Source of the DNA: an uncultured Bacteroidia bacterium
Lineage (GTDB): Bacteria; Bacteroidota; Bacteroidia; NS11-12g; UBA9320
DNA: 64,000 bases
Direction of reading: 5' to 3'
Assembly (NCBI GenBank): GCA_943789165.1
Contig: CALSTB010000008.1
Span: 33,674 to 97,673, forward strand
Below the pieces are notes generated by a model. That model was not told the DNA's origin. It made no database searches and saw only the letters and a list, made by a program, of their open reading frames with translations. The first letter of the stretch is position 1; each line of letters begins with the position of its first letter. Of this stretch, positions 47,617 to 55,831 are shown in pieces. Both the position numbers and the translations under genes were made by a program.

Positions 47617-49029
47617 ATCTTGAAAATAGTAAAATACATACCAGGTGTAACATTTTCAACGTTCAGGAATATTTTATCCGCTTCATATTGAGTCGTTACT
47701 TCCATTACAACTCCAGTAATATCCACCAAGATAAAATCTGTGATGGACAAATGTTTATGTGTTAATTGAATGGTTATTTGATCTGACCCTGGATTTGGGA
47801 AAACAGTAAATGGATTTACATCAACAGAAGCAACACTGGATGTTACATCCACTTTTCCTCTGCGATACATCAACTTTTGAGCCGTTATATCTTGCCAAAC
47901 GACATGGATGATATTCTCCGTCATAGTCAATATCTGGACTTTGTTGAACGCCTTTGCTGTTGACATTCACTTGTTCTGGCGTATATGACGAGAATCCACT
48001 TGGCCCCTTAGTGGATAATGCAAGATTTACGTTTCGAGAACTATTCGCAACTTCTTGCCACGCCACAGCCAGCAGCTCCTGTCATCGCCAACTATCTTTG
48101 GGGTAATTCTGATTGCCATTCAGAACGTCCGGTGTTATGTCTGCGTTCATGCCGACCGACAAATCGCTTAAGGCGCTTGTGCCTATCTGAATCATCGAAT
48201 TCCCAGAAGCGCCACTCATCCATACTGCCAACCAAACTATCGCCCAACGGTGATGGCTTCTGCTCCCGTCGATGGACAGCCACCAATCGTCCAGTTGCTG
48301 TTCGTCAATGTCTTCGGCCAAATGAAATGTCTTACCACCGTCTTCAGAAATACTGGCCCAGATATCGCGTAAGTCATTGTCGTTATTCCTAAACAAAATG
48401 GTAATACGGTCATTGTCGGCCATAATAAATCCGGGACAACAATCACACGCCTCACCTGGAGCTTCTTCAGTTGCGCTAACCACATCTTGGAACGATTTTC
48501 CGCCATCATTCGATACACTTACGACGTACCTTGGGTCTTTAAAATCTGGATCAAAATCCATGTAGGTAACCACTGGATTGCCGTTGGGTAAAACCGCCAC
48601 TTCAGGAAACCTCGACCAATTGTTATCAGAAACCCGAACAGTATCTCCAAAGGTTTTGCCACCATCGGTAGATTTGACAACATAGACAAAGCCACTGTTT
48701 TCAGGTTGGGCCTTAAAAGTAACAAACACATCGTTGTCGCGCACTGCCATGCCGGGACCAGCCCACGTAAGGACAAAGGCATTTACACCATCAGGAGTAA
48801 TTTTTACTGGATCGGTAAAGGAGGCGCCTGTCCATTTAGAAACTTACACTCCAAGGTTATTGGCTTTGCCCCACATCACCACAGGATTCCCGTCTTTTGG
48901 TATGACAATTTTTGGTCGTGTATGCCCAAAAGCCCTATCTGCATTGACTTCTATCGGTGTATCCCAAGTAATGGATTGTGCCAAACACAGCGTTGGGAAA
49001 AGCAATATGGATAAAAGTATATGTTTCAT
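47617..49029 (-). pseudogene. Sialidase-like (BNR/Asp-box) T9SS protein, decayed and truncated by the IS
   Basis: The frame starts at ATG 49027-49029 with the signal peptide MKHILLSILLFPTLCLA. Asp-box-like motifs STDGGKTF, SNDGGKSF and SEDGGKTF mark a BNR beta-propeller, and a T9SS domain follows (VFPNPGSDQITIQL). Lesions: an in-frame TAA at 48844-48846 (after NNLGV), an in-frame TGA at 48082-48084 (after DSWR), a 1-nt deletion near 47911-47918 (DGE to NIIHVVW), and loss of the 3' end to the IS at 47616/47617 (after YFTIFK). The flanking frames are otherwise well preserved, so decay is recent. It heads downstream from the TlpA-like gene by 6 nt and was probably the last gene of that operon. 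Confidence 0.85.
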
Positions 49030-49035
49030 ATTCGA

Positions 49036-49803
49036 TTAATTGTGATAAACCATGCATTTGTGGATGATCGATCTTCCATCGCTGGTTATGTGAAGATAAT
49101 ATATTCCCTCAGAAAGGGAAGTAGTTGATAAGCTCAGATTTGCGTTGTCATATCCAATGTGCTCATCTATATGCGATCGACTCTGGAGGTCAAATAGGTT
49201 TATTTTGTCAATGGATAATTGATTGGCATTGTCGATTTCGATGGTTTCCGTTGCTCCGTTAAACCAAACTTTCACTTCGGTCAATGCGGTCTTGGGAATT
49301 GAAACAATAGGAGGGGGGCATGCCTTTAAACTATCAATTAATGCGGGAAAACTGTCCGATTTGATGATGTCCCAATAAATGGTTGTAACAGGACAAATCA
49401 CAGCATAAGTTGGCCAGCTAAGAAACGAATAATTAAGCTGAAATAGGTCGGTAATGGTATCGCCACCACCTTCTGTGCCACAGGAAGGGTAGGTAACTCC
49501 ATACGTTTGTTCAAATTGTTTAATCGCTGTATTGGCATCTCTGTCGCTAATGCCAAATATGACTACGTCTCCGGTATCTGCACCATACGACTCATAAATA
49601 GATTGAATCATGGGTGTGTACTTTTGGCAGGGTTTGCAATTGACAAAAAAGAAGTCAAGGACCACTGATTTCCCTTTTCCTAATTCGTTGTATAGGTTCC
49701 AAACCTTACCCTCGGTGTCGGTGAGCGTGAAGTTTGGTGGCGTTTGCGCATTCAAAGAATTTGCAAAAACCACCAACAGAAATATATGTATTCCTTTCGT
49801 CAA
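49036..49803 (-). CDS. TlpA-like thioredoxin-fold protein with T9SS sorting domain
   Basis: 255 residues. The signal peptide is MTKGIHIFLLVVFANSLNA. The thioredoxin-like domain (about 20-160) has an active-site pair in VNCKPCQ near residue 58 and a cis-Pro segment SWPTYAV. A T9SS domain covers the last 80 residues. It may reduce disulfides or act in metal (copper) handling at the surface, since it lies in a metal-linked operon. A T9SS-exported thioredoxin is unusual but not unknown. The neighbours are an HMA protein (2 nt upstream) and the sialidase-like gene. Confidence 0.88.
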   Translation of the reverse strand: MTKGIHIFLLVVFANSLNAQTPPNFTLTDTEGKVWNLYNELGKGKSVVLDFFFVNCKPCQKYTPMIQSIYESYGADTGDVVIFGISDRDANTAIKQFEQTYGVTYPSCGTEGGGDTITDLFQLNYSFLSWPTYAVICPVTTIYWDIIKSDSFPALIDSLKACPPPIVSIPKTALTEVKVWFNGATETIEIDNANQLSIDKINLFDLQSRSHIDEHIGYDNANLSLSTTSLSEGIYYLHITSDGRSIIHKCMVYHN

Positions 49804-49805
49804 TG

Positions 49806-50180
49806 TTATTCACGTTCGTATTGACAGCAACCGGGTAAACCATCGTAAGTTTCTTTTTTAGCTTTAATGGTGTCGGTATCATAGCCAACATCAGCTATTT
49901 TTTGTTTCATGCTATTCAGCGAAATGGAATGTGGGTTATAATGTACTGTAATCATCTTAGTCTCCTTGTTCCAGGTGGCAGAAATGACGCCATCCACGTC
50001 TTTTAAAGCGGCTTCAATGGTTTTTTTACACATGCCACAGTTGCCTGAAACCGCGAAGGAATCAGTGACCGTGTGCATCACCTTGGTTGTTGACGGGATA
50101 AGTACGTTAGCATTTGCATCGGAATATGAAAAGAATACGATTCCAATTAGTGCGACGAATTGCATGGATTTTTTTAACAT
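49806..50180 (-). CDS. Secreted heavy-metal-associated (HMA) domain protein
   Basis: 124 residues from the ATG at 50178-50180. A signal peptide precedes an HMA fold with the metal motif GNCGMCKKTIE near residue 40-50 (C-x2-C) and a conserved C-terminal LPGCCQYERE. Proteins of this form are common in Bacteroidota copper and mercury loci and are thought to bind Cu(I) in the periplasm. It lies 10 nt downstream of the first peroxidase gene. Confidence 0.9.
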   Translation of the reverse strand: MLKKSMQFVALIGIVFFSYSDANANVLIPSTTKVMHTVTDSFAVSGNCGMCKKTIEAALKDVDGVISATWNKETKMITVHYNPHSISLNSMKQKIADVGYDTDTIKAKKETYDGLPGCCQYERE

Positions 50181-50190
50181 AAGGGTTGTT

Positions 50191-51283
50191 TTAAAATGGA
50201 CTTGCATATTTAGGGTCAGAAGTTAAGTTGTTGTCCGTTAAAGTTTTTAAGAAATTGATTAAATCTTCTTTGTCTTGAGCCGTTAATCGGAGTCCTGTGC
50301 CACGTGTTTGCTCAAGCGCAGGATCTAATGAAGCTGAAGCTTTGAGTCCGTTGTTATAATGATTTACGACTTCTTCCAAGGTCTGGAATCGACCATCGTG
50401 CATGTATGGTGCAGTGATGGCAATGTTTCTCAAGCTCGTTATTTTAAACGCTGCTTTGTCGCGAGAGTCCTTGGTTACCTTTTCTCTTCCGTCATCTTTA
50501 AATTCACCGTCTTTATCCAAACCGTTGTTGGCGTACTTGTCGTTTTCAAAGTTTGCTCCACTATGGCAATGGGCACAATCGGCACCACTTTCTTCTGGAA
50601 AGAATTGATTGTATTCGCCAAAGAATAAATCACGTCCTCGTTTTTCACTTTCGTTAAATACAGTTGAGTCTTTAAGAAATTCGTCGTATTTGGATTGATA
50701 CGAGACTATGGAGTTCATAAACTGTTCCATTGCCAGTGACATTTTTTCAGAAGTTATTTCGGCTGAGCCAAACGCTCTTGTAAACTGATCTTTATACGTT
50801 TGACTGGCACTTAATTTCGAGATTACATTCTCAAGTGTTTCGTTCATTTCTAACGGATCTTGAATTGGACCAAGCGATTGGTCTCGAACCAAATGTGCTC
50901 GCCCGTCCCAAAAGAATTCGTTTTCGTTCCAGAGCCATGTTAAAGACTGCCATTGCCTGTCGCCCACCTGGTTTTCCTTCTACACCTATTGAGAACTGCG
51001 CTGTGTCTCTGAAGGCAAATTCTTGTAAATGACAACTCGCACAAGCCATAGAGCCATCCTTTGAGAGCATTTTTTCGTAAAACAACATACGTCCAAGTTG
51101 TACGCCTTGAACAGTTAAAGGGTTGTCCAAAGCAATGTTAGGAGGTGGCAATTGGCCATATTCTAAGATATACGGTGTCTCATCCAACACTACCTTGGTT
51201 GGTTCGTTTGTATCGTCATCCTTGCAGCTTTGTATTAAAACAATGCCTGCAAGCACACTTATAAGTATTATATATTTTTTCAT
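50191..51283 (-). pseudogene. Di-heme cytochrome c peroxidase/MbnH-like lipoprotein, frameshifted (copy 1)
   Basis: The lipoprotein signal ends at VLIQSC. There are two heme motifs, CASCH (first half) and CAHCH (second half), plus the family hallmark APYMHDGRFQTLEEV. The frame breaks near 50930-50935: FNMA must join WNENEFFWDGR. Removing one base gives a 363-residue protein, the same length as the intact paralogue at 60153-61244. Members reduce H2O2 or, in MbnH, oxidise a Trp of a partner MbnP protein. The gene neighbours an MbnP homologue, which favours the MbnH-type role (inference). The shift may be a consensus error. Confidence 0.88.
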
Positions 51284-51288
51284 TTTTA

Positions 51289-52315
51289 CTATTTAAAAGA
51301 ATCATTGTTTAAAAAATCATGATCGGTTAAGGTTTTGAGAAAAGCTACCAACTGTAGTTTTTCTATTGGGGTGAGATGTAGCGCACGTACATAATCACTT
51401 TTATTGCGGTGGACTTGCCCACCAGAATTGTAATGCTCGATTACTTCTTCTAACGTTTGTAATGAACCATCGTGCATATAAGGCCCTGAAACTTCTACGT
51501 TTCGTAAAGTCGGTACCTTGAATCTTCCGTTGTCTGTATCGGTATTGGTTAGACGTTGTCTTCCTGAATCTGGATACATTTCATACAGACCATTGTTCTC
51601 AAAGCCATAGTTTGTAAAGTGAATACCACTGTGACAGGCACTACAATTGGTTTTGTCGCTATTGAATAGGGCCAAACCTGCTAGTTCAAATCCAGTAATC
51701 GCCGATGTTTTGCCTTGGTAAGTATATTGGTCAAATGGACTGTTTCCACTTACAATGGTTCGTTCAAAATTTGCAATGGCCCGAACGATCGTGATAATAG
51801 TCTAAGGTACGCCCATATGCGTTTCGACTTAGCCTTTGGTAACTAGAATCCGACGACAATCTTTCGGCGATTTCTATAATATTAAAACCAAACTCATTGT
51901 GTTCTTGTACGGGTACAAGCACCTGCATTTCCAAAGTGGCAATACCTCCCTCTCTCGTATAATAGGGTTGGTATGCTACATTGGTCAAAGTCGGAGCGTT
52001 TCTGGTTCCAGGCAAGTCAAAAACACCATTGGTTGTAGCTATGTTGTCACTAAATGCTAAATGCGGTTTGTGACAAGATCCACAACTCGTTGATGAATCC
52101 TTTGACAGTCTTTTGTCGAAAAATAGCTTTTTGCCAAGTGTCCAACGGTCAACAGTAAAGGCATTATCGTTTGGATAATCAATGTCTGGAAACCCTTTCG
52201 GTACTTGCGTTATATCAGCAATATTCTCTCGAAAATCGACAACTTGGTCTTTATGGCAGGCCTGTAAAACAACTCCAACGACAATCAAAAACGATATGAC
52301 GATGTGTTTTGTCAA
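51289..52315 (-). pseudogene. Di-heme cytochrome c peroxidase/MbnH-like lipoprotein, frameshifted (copy 2)
   Basis: The lipoprotein signal ends at VVLQAC. Heme motifs are CGSCH (first half) and CSACH (second half), and the GPYMHDGSLQTLEEV hallmark is present. The frame breaks near 51790-51796: RTLDYY must join TIVRAIANFERTIVSG. One extra base explains this; the restored protein has 341 residues. It lies 4 nt downstream of the MbnP-like gene, so it is the closest partner candidate. It is divergent from copy 1 (about one third shorter loops), suggesting separate roles rather than a recent duplication. Confidence 0.88.
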
Positions 52316-52319
52316 AGGC

Positions 52320-53288
52320 TTACATTACGACAAGTCTTTTCGTCTCCACAATCATACCATTAAGCTTAATCGTAACCACGTATACACCTCTTGTCTCGAT
52401 GGCAAAAGCGTTGACTGAATGATTATCAAGCGACTGACTTAACACTGTTTCTCCCGTGGTGTTCATGACAGACAATTCAAGGTTGCCTCTAAGATCTTCA
52501 GGAAGTTCAATGAAAAAACGACCATTGGATGGATTAGGATAAAGTACAGACTGAATTGTAGGGATAGTGTTTGTAATGCCCAAAGTGTTTTTATTTCCTT
52601 CTTCAGATGTAAAAACGGTATTTGTGAAATTACGGAGTAATCTAATTGCTTGGTCTGTTTCACCATGAATAACCAAACCCCCGCTAACGTCAATGTTAGA
52701 TAGTGCTTCAGTATAATCTGCATCAAGCTTAATCACTAAGTTGCCATTGTCCATACTACCTTTTGTTGGGATACTAATCTTAAAGAAATTATCGTTTCCA
52801 AGCGCATGAATTTCAAATACGGTACTCATGTTACTTCCCGTTTTACCTTCTAAAGCTACGAATCGGTATCCTGCTGACCATCCCCAGTGCATGGAAGGAG
52901 ATTTCGGCGCCAATGCATGATTGCTTGGCCATTGGGTTGGGTCTTGGTTGTTTACACCTGCATCTACGCCAACCGAAAAGTTGATAGATTCCAATGTGGT
53001 AATGTTAAAGCTTCCTAATTCTACGTCAACGGTTGAACCACCGTCAACCAAAATGTATACGTCACTTGCTTTGGTGATTTGACCACCATCGTGGGTTAGT
53101 GTAAATGCGGATAGGTAGTATTCCAATCGCTTTACATTGAACTCATTGTCCAAGTTATTCGTAGCCTTCTGATTAAAAGCAAACACTTGGTCTTTCAATT
53201 TGTGATCTATTTGGAACTTTACGGTCGTTTGAGCAAAGGCGCTAAACGAGGTAAGTACTGCTAATGCTATTAAATATATGTGTTTCAT
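52320..53288 (-). CDS. MbnP-family copper-associated protein with T9SS sorting domain
   Basis: 322 residues from the ATG at 53286-53288, which gives the signal peptide MKHIYLIALAVLTSFSAFA. The body (to about residue 235) matches MbnP: RLEYYLSAFTL early, and SPSMHWGWSAGYRFVALEG with conserved aromatic residues in the middle. In methanotrophs MbnP binds copper and carries a kynurenine made by MbnH from a Trp. Here a T9SS domain occupies the last 75 residues (LYPNPSNGRFFIEL), so the protein should go to the cell surface. Two MbnH-like genes follow directly. Confidence 0.88.
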   Translation of the reverse strand: MKHIYLIALAVLTSFSAFAQTTVKFQIDHKLKDQVFAFNQKATNNLDNEFNVKRLEYYLSAFTLTHDGGQITKASDVYILVDGGSTVDVELGSFNITTLESINFSVGVDAGVNNQDPTQWPSNHALAPKSPSMHWGWSAGYRFVALEGKTGSNMSTVFEIHALGNDNFFKISIPTKGSMDNGNLVIKLDADYTEALSNIDVSGGLVIHGETDQAIRLLRNFTNTVFTSEEGNKNTLGITNTIPTIQSVLYPNPSNGRFFIELPEDLRGNLELSVMNTTGETVLSQSLDNHSVNAFAIETRGVYVVTIKLNGMIVETKRLVVM

Positions 53289-53298
53289 AACGATGTGT

Positions 53299-53514
53299 TT
53301 ATTTTTTGTCTTCATTTTTAACGTAATCCATGCCACATACGGGGCACTGTCCCGCCTCTTCGGATCCACTGCCTTCACAGTGCATAGGACAAACATAGGT
53401 GGATGTATATTCTTTTCCCGTTTTATCTGATTCCTCTTTTTTAGGAGTACTGCATGACGAGAGCCCGAATATGAATAAGGCTATAACTGTTGTTTTAAAA
53501 ATTGTTGATTTCAT
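53299..53514 (-). CDS. Small lipoprotein with heavy-metal-binding domain
   Basis: 71 residues. The lipoprotein signal ends at LSSC. The short domain YVCPMHC...CPVCGMDYVKN is the heavy-metal-binding motif found in CusB- and copper-ATPase-linked proteins. It likely binds Cu or another soft metal at a membrane. It is 10 nt upstream of the MbnP gene in the same run. Confidence 0.9.
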   Translation of the reverse strand: MKSTIFKTTVIALFIFGLSSCSTPKKEESDKTGKEYTSTYVCPMHCEGSGSEEAGQCPVCGMDYVKNEDKK

Positions 53515-53589
53515 GTTTCAAAGAATTAAGTAAATATAATGTAGGTCTGAATACGTCGTACCCAGTGTCATGAGTTAATCTAATTCGAC

Positions 53590-54000
53590 CTAAATCAAAT
53601 AAATTTGAAACATAGTCTGTACATCGATTGAACCTATGTCAGGCGGGTCATCCTTATACAAAACAAACGTATGTGTATGAACAGGATATGCACTGCTTGT
53701 AACCTCTTTGAATGGAGCAAAATCGCTCAGTGATTCAATGTTTGTTACAGTATATTGAACAGATTCATACTCTGAATTGGCGGCAACATAACTTAAATCT
53801 GTACAACAAGGTTTTCGGTTGTACCCTTCTTCATGAGCCGCATTGGTACAAGAATCACCGCTCATATTCGAACAACTTTCTGCAGCCACGAATACACCAA
53901 TCGATTTAAGGTCTCCTTGACACACATGTGTATTTACCTTTAAGCCAATACTGGTTAAGGCAATGATTAAAAGAAGAGATATGGACGCGAGTTTTTTGAT
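53590..54000 (-). CDS. HYC_CC_PP-like small secreted cysteine-rich protein (no standard start codon)
   Basis: 136 residues if started at ATC 53998-54000, which gives a typical signal peptide (IKKLASISLLLIIALTSIG). From the next standard start (GTG 53923-53925) the signal would be lost. The mature part has VNTHVCQG (H-x-C variant of HYC), a CCTD pair and a HTHTF segment near the C-terminus. Family members lie beside metal genes in Bacteroidota. An in-frame TAG lies upstream, so the frame cannot start earlier. The missing ATG may be a base-call error. It is the first gene of the copper-linked run. Confidence 0.65.
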   Translation of the reverse strand: MKKLASISLLLIIALTSIGLKVNTHVCQGDLKSIGVFVAAESCSNMSGDSCTNAAHEEGYNRKPCCTDLSYVAANSEYESVQYTVTNIESLSDFAPFKEVTSSAYPVHTHTFVLYKDDPPDIGSIDVQTMFQIYLI

Positions 54001-54432
54001 ATTTCCAAAGTTAAGTGATTTCTATAAATAGTAGGTATATTGGAAATTGTGCTTTTGGTACATTATGTATAAAGCAATATCTTAATCACCCTATCGACAA
54101 ATAGAATTAGCTTAGTTTACTTCCTATCATTTTGTAACCAATGCCAATTCCTTCATATTTTACTTTAATAAAATAGGTGTAGGGACAGGCAATCGAAAAA
54201 TGCAAAAGGTTCTATAACTATCAATTTGACAATTATTATACGATTTAATGTTGAATAAATTTCGAACTGATAATTTAATCGTGGTTTTGTTCTTGCGCAT
54301 TTTATTGATGATGGTTTTATTTGCCACTATTGTTCTTTGTAGAAACGAAATGTGATTATATGGACTGATGTCAGAAGTTCAATTTCGTGGTCTGAAATGA
54401 TGTGTTCCACATGTCAGTAAAATAAGGAGATT
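54001..54432. other. Intergenic region upstream of the metal run and the hydroxylase gene
   Basis: 432 bp between divergent genes, AT-rich, no coding frame. TAACTTTG just upstream of the HYC_CC_PP-like gene resembles a -7 box. AAGGAG lies 5 nt before the hydroxylase ATG. I see no other element. Confidence 0.5.
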
Positions 54433-55074
54433 ATGAAAAATGAACTTAAAACTGCACCTCGACTTTTTGATAACGCATTTCTAGAAAAGCTCACCCATAC
54501 AAATTCTAAGGTGGCTATAACTATATACGTTGCAACTGCTATGGGTGTTTTGGTATATGGCTTAAGCACTATACCGACTACTTTCATCCAAGTATTTGTT
54601 TTATTTAATCTTGGTAGAGTAACATTTACCTTGGTTGAGTATTTGCTCCATCGGTATGTGTATCATTCCGGGAAGTACGACCAACCAACAGAATGGCAGT
54701 TTAAAATTCACGGTGTACACCATAAACATCCGAAAGTCGAAGATCAACTTGCTATGCCTATTCCGCTTGCAATTGTTATTTTGGGCAGCTTCTTTTTTCT
54801 GTTTTATTATTTAATGGGGTCCAACAGCTTCTTTTTCTTCCCTGGCTTTGTTTTGGGATATGCCTTTTACCTAACAATGCATTATTTGATCCACATGCGT
54901 AAGGCACCAAAGAATTATTTTAAGTGGTTTTGGAGACTCCATCATCTACACCATAGGTTTGACGATCGTGCTTTTGGATTGTCATCTCGCTTATGGGACC
55001 GTGTATTTAGGACGATGCCACCAAAGAAAATGAATGGTAAAAGGGGGGTGAGAAATCAGAAATCGAAAATCTGA
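54433..55074 (+). CDS. Fatty acid hydroxylase superfamily membrane enzyme
   Basis: 213 residues with four or more TM helices. The di-iron histidine motifs of the family are present: HRYVYH, HGVHHKHP, HYLIH and LHHLHHRFDD. It resembles fatty acid 2-hydroxylase-type enzymes that modify acyl chains, for example of sphingolipids or lipid A. The last nine residues (GVRNQKSKI) and the stop are encoded by a dispersed intergenic repeat that begins near 55051, so the original C-terminus may have been lost. Confidence 0.9.
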   Translation: MKNELKTAPRLFDNAFLEKLTHTNSKVAITIYVATAMGVLVYGLSTIPTTFIQVFVLFNLGRVTFTLVEYLLHRYVYHSGKYDQPTEWQFKIHGVHHKHPKVEDQLAMPIPLAIVILGSFFFLFYYLMGSNSFFFFPGFVLGYAFYLTMHYLIHMRKAPKNYFKWFWRLHHLHHRFDDRAFGLSSRLWDRVFRTMPPKKMNGKRGVRNQKSKI

Positions 55075-55487
55075 AATCCCAACAGGATTATTCCTCAAAA
55101 TTTCTAGCACACTTTTGTTTGTCGTCTTCGTCACTCGTTAGGAGCGATATTGGTCAACAAAATTCAAGAGTTCGTGATGAAATGTGCTTTTGATTCGAAT
55201 AAATAAGAATTTCCGCTAACCGCTAACCGCTAACCGCTAACCGCTAACATTGGCAATTACAAAATCGAAAATCTGAAATCAAAAATCCCAACAGGATTAT
55301 TCCTCAAGTCTCCGTTGCACTTCGGCTTTCGTCAAGATCCTGTTTGGCTCCGAATTCCGCCAGCAAAAGCTCTATTCTGAATTCTCCAATCTGAAATCAG
55401 AAATCCCACCAGGATTACTCCTCCAAACCTCCGTTGCACTTCGGTGTGTCGTCGAGATCCTGTTTGGCTCCGAATTCCGAAAGCAAA
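55061..55487. repeat. Three degenerate direct repeats beside tRNA-Arg
   Basis: Units near 55061-55100, 55261-55367 and 55387-55487 share AATCTGAAATC, then AATCCCAACAGGATTA (ACCAGG in unit three), CTCCGTTGCACTTCGG and ATCCTGTTTGGCTCCGAA. The first unit is truncated. The 527-bp stretch from 55075 to the tRNA has no gene. Such patches next to tRNA genes are frequent in Bacteroidota. Function unknown. Confidence 0.7.
55212..55247. repeat. Tandem repeat of CCGCTAA, five units
   Basis: Five exact head-to-tail copies of the 7-nt unit CCGCTAA, followed by a partial sixth, inside the direct-repeat patch. The number is likely variable between strains. Confidence 0.85.
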
Positions 55488-55561
55488 GTCCATGCACCTG
55501 CGGCGCATGCCTTTTTTGTTCCCATTCAAAAGCTCAAGCGCGCTTGGCTTTTTCTGGAAAC

Positions 55562-55590
55562 AAAAAAGTCCACGCTTAACGCGTGGACTT
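55562..55590 (-). terminator. Rho-independent terminator of tRNA-Arg
   Basis: AGTCCACGC (55567-55575) pairs perfectly with GCGTGGACT (55581-55589) around a 5-nt loop. On the minus strand a T6 run follows (55562-55567). It lies just downstream of the tRNA. Confidence 0.85.
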
Positions 55591-55601
55591 TGCTTTCTTA
55601 G

Positions 55602-55675
55602 TGACCCTGCCAGGATTCAAACCTGGAACCTTCTGATCCGTAGTCAGATACTCTATTCAGTTGAGCTACAGGGCC
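55602..55675 (-). tRNA. tRNA-Arg (anticodon ACG)
   Basis: 74 nt on the minus strand. The acceptor arms GGCCCTG and CAGGGTC pair with one G-U. The D-arm has GTAGCTCAACTGAATAGAGTA form. The anticodon stem TCTGA/TCAGA frames the loop CTACGGA, so the anticodon is ACG (wobble A to inosine). The T-arm has CCAGG-TTTGAAT-CCTGG. The CCA end is not encoded. A terminator follows. Confidence 0.95.
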
Positions 55676-55831
55676 GATTAAGGGGTGCAAAGATAAAAGG
55701 GTTTATATAATTATCCAGTGTTTTTGTGTAAATGATATTGAAACCAATTTCATCGTAAAATTCTTATAACAAATCCTAAAAGTCGAAGTATAGTGTCATA
55801 CCTTCTATATCTTTGTTTGCAATCCGATATA

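Noticed and set aside
46130..47620. Target-site duplication flanking the IS
   Set aside because: Bases next to the TG and CA ends do not match (AGT versus ATC), so I do not claim a duplication.
55212..55247. CRISPR array from the CCGCTAA repeats
   Set aside because: The units are 7 nt and contiguous, with no spacers and no cas genes.
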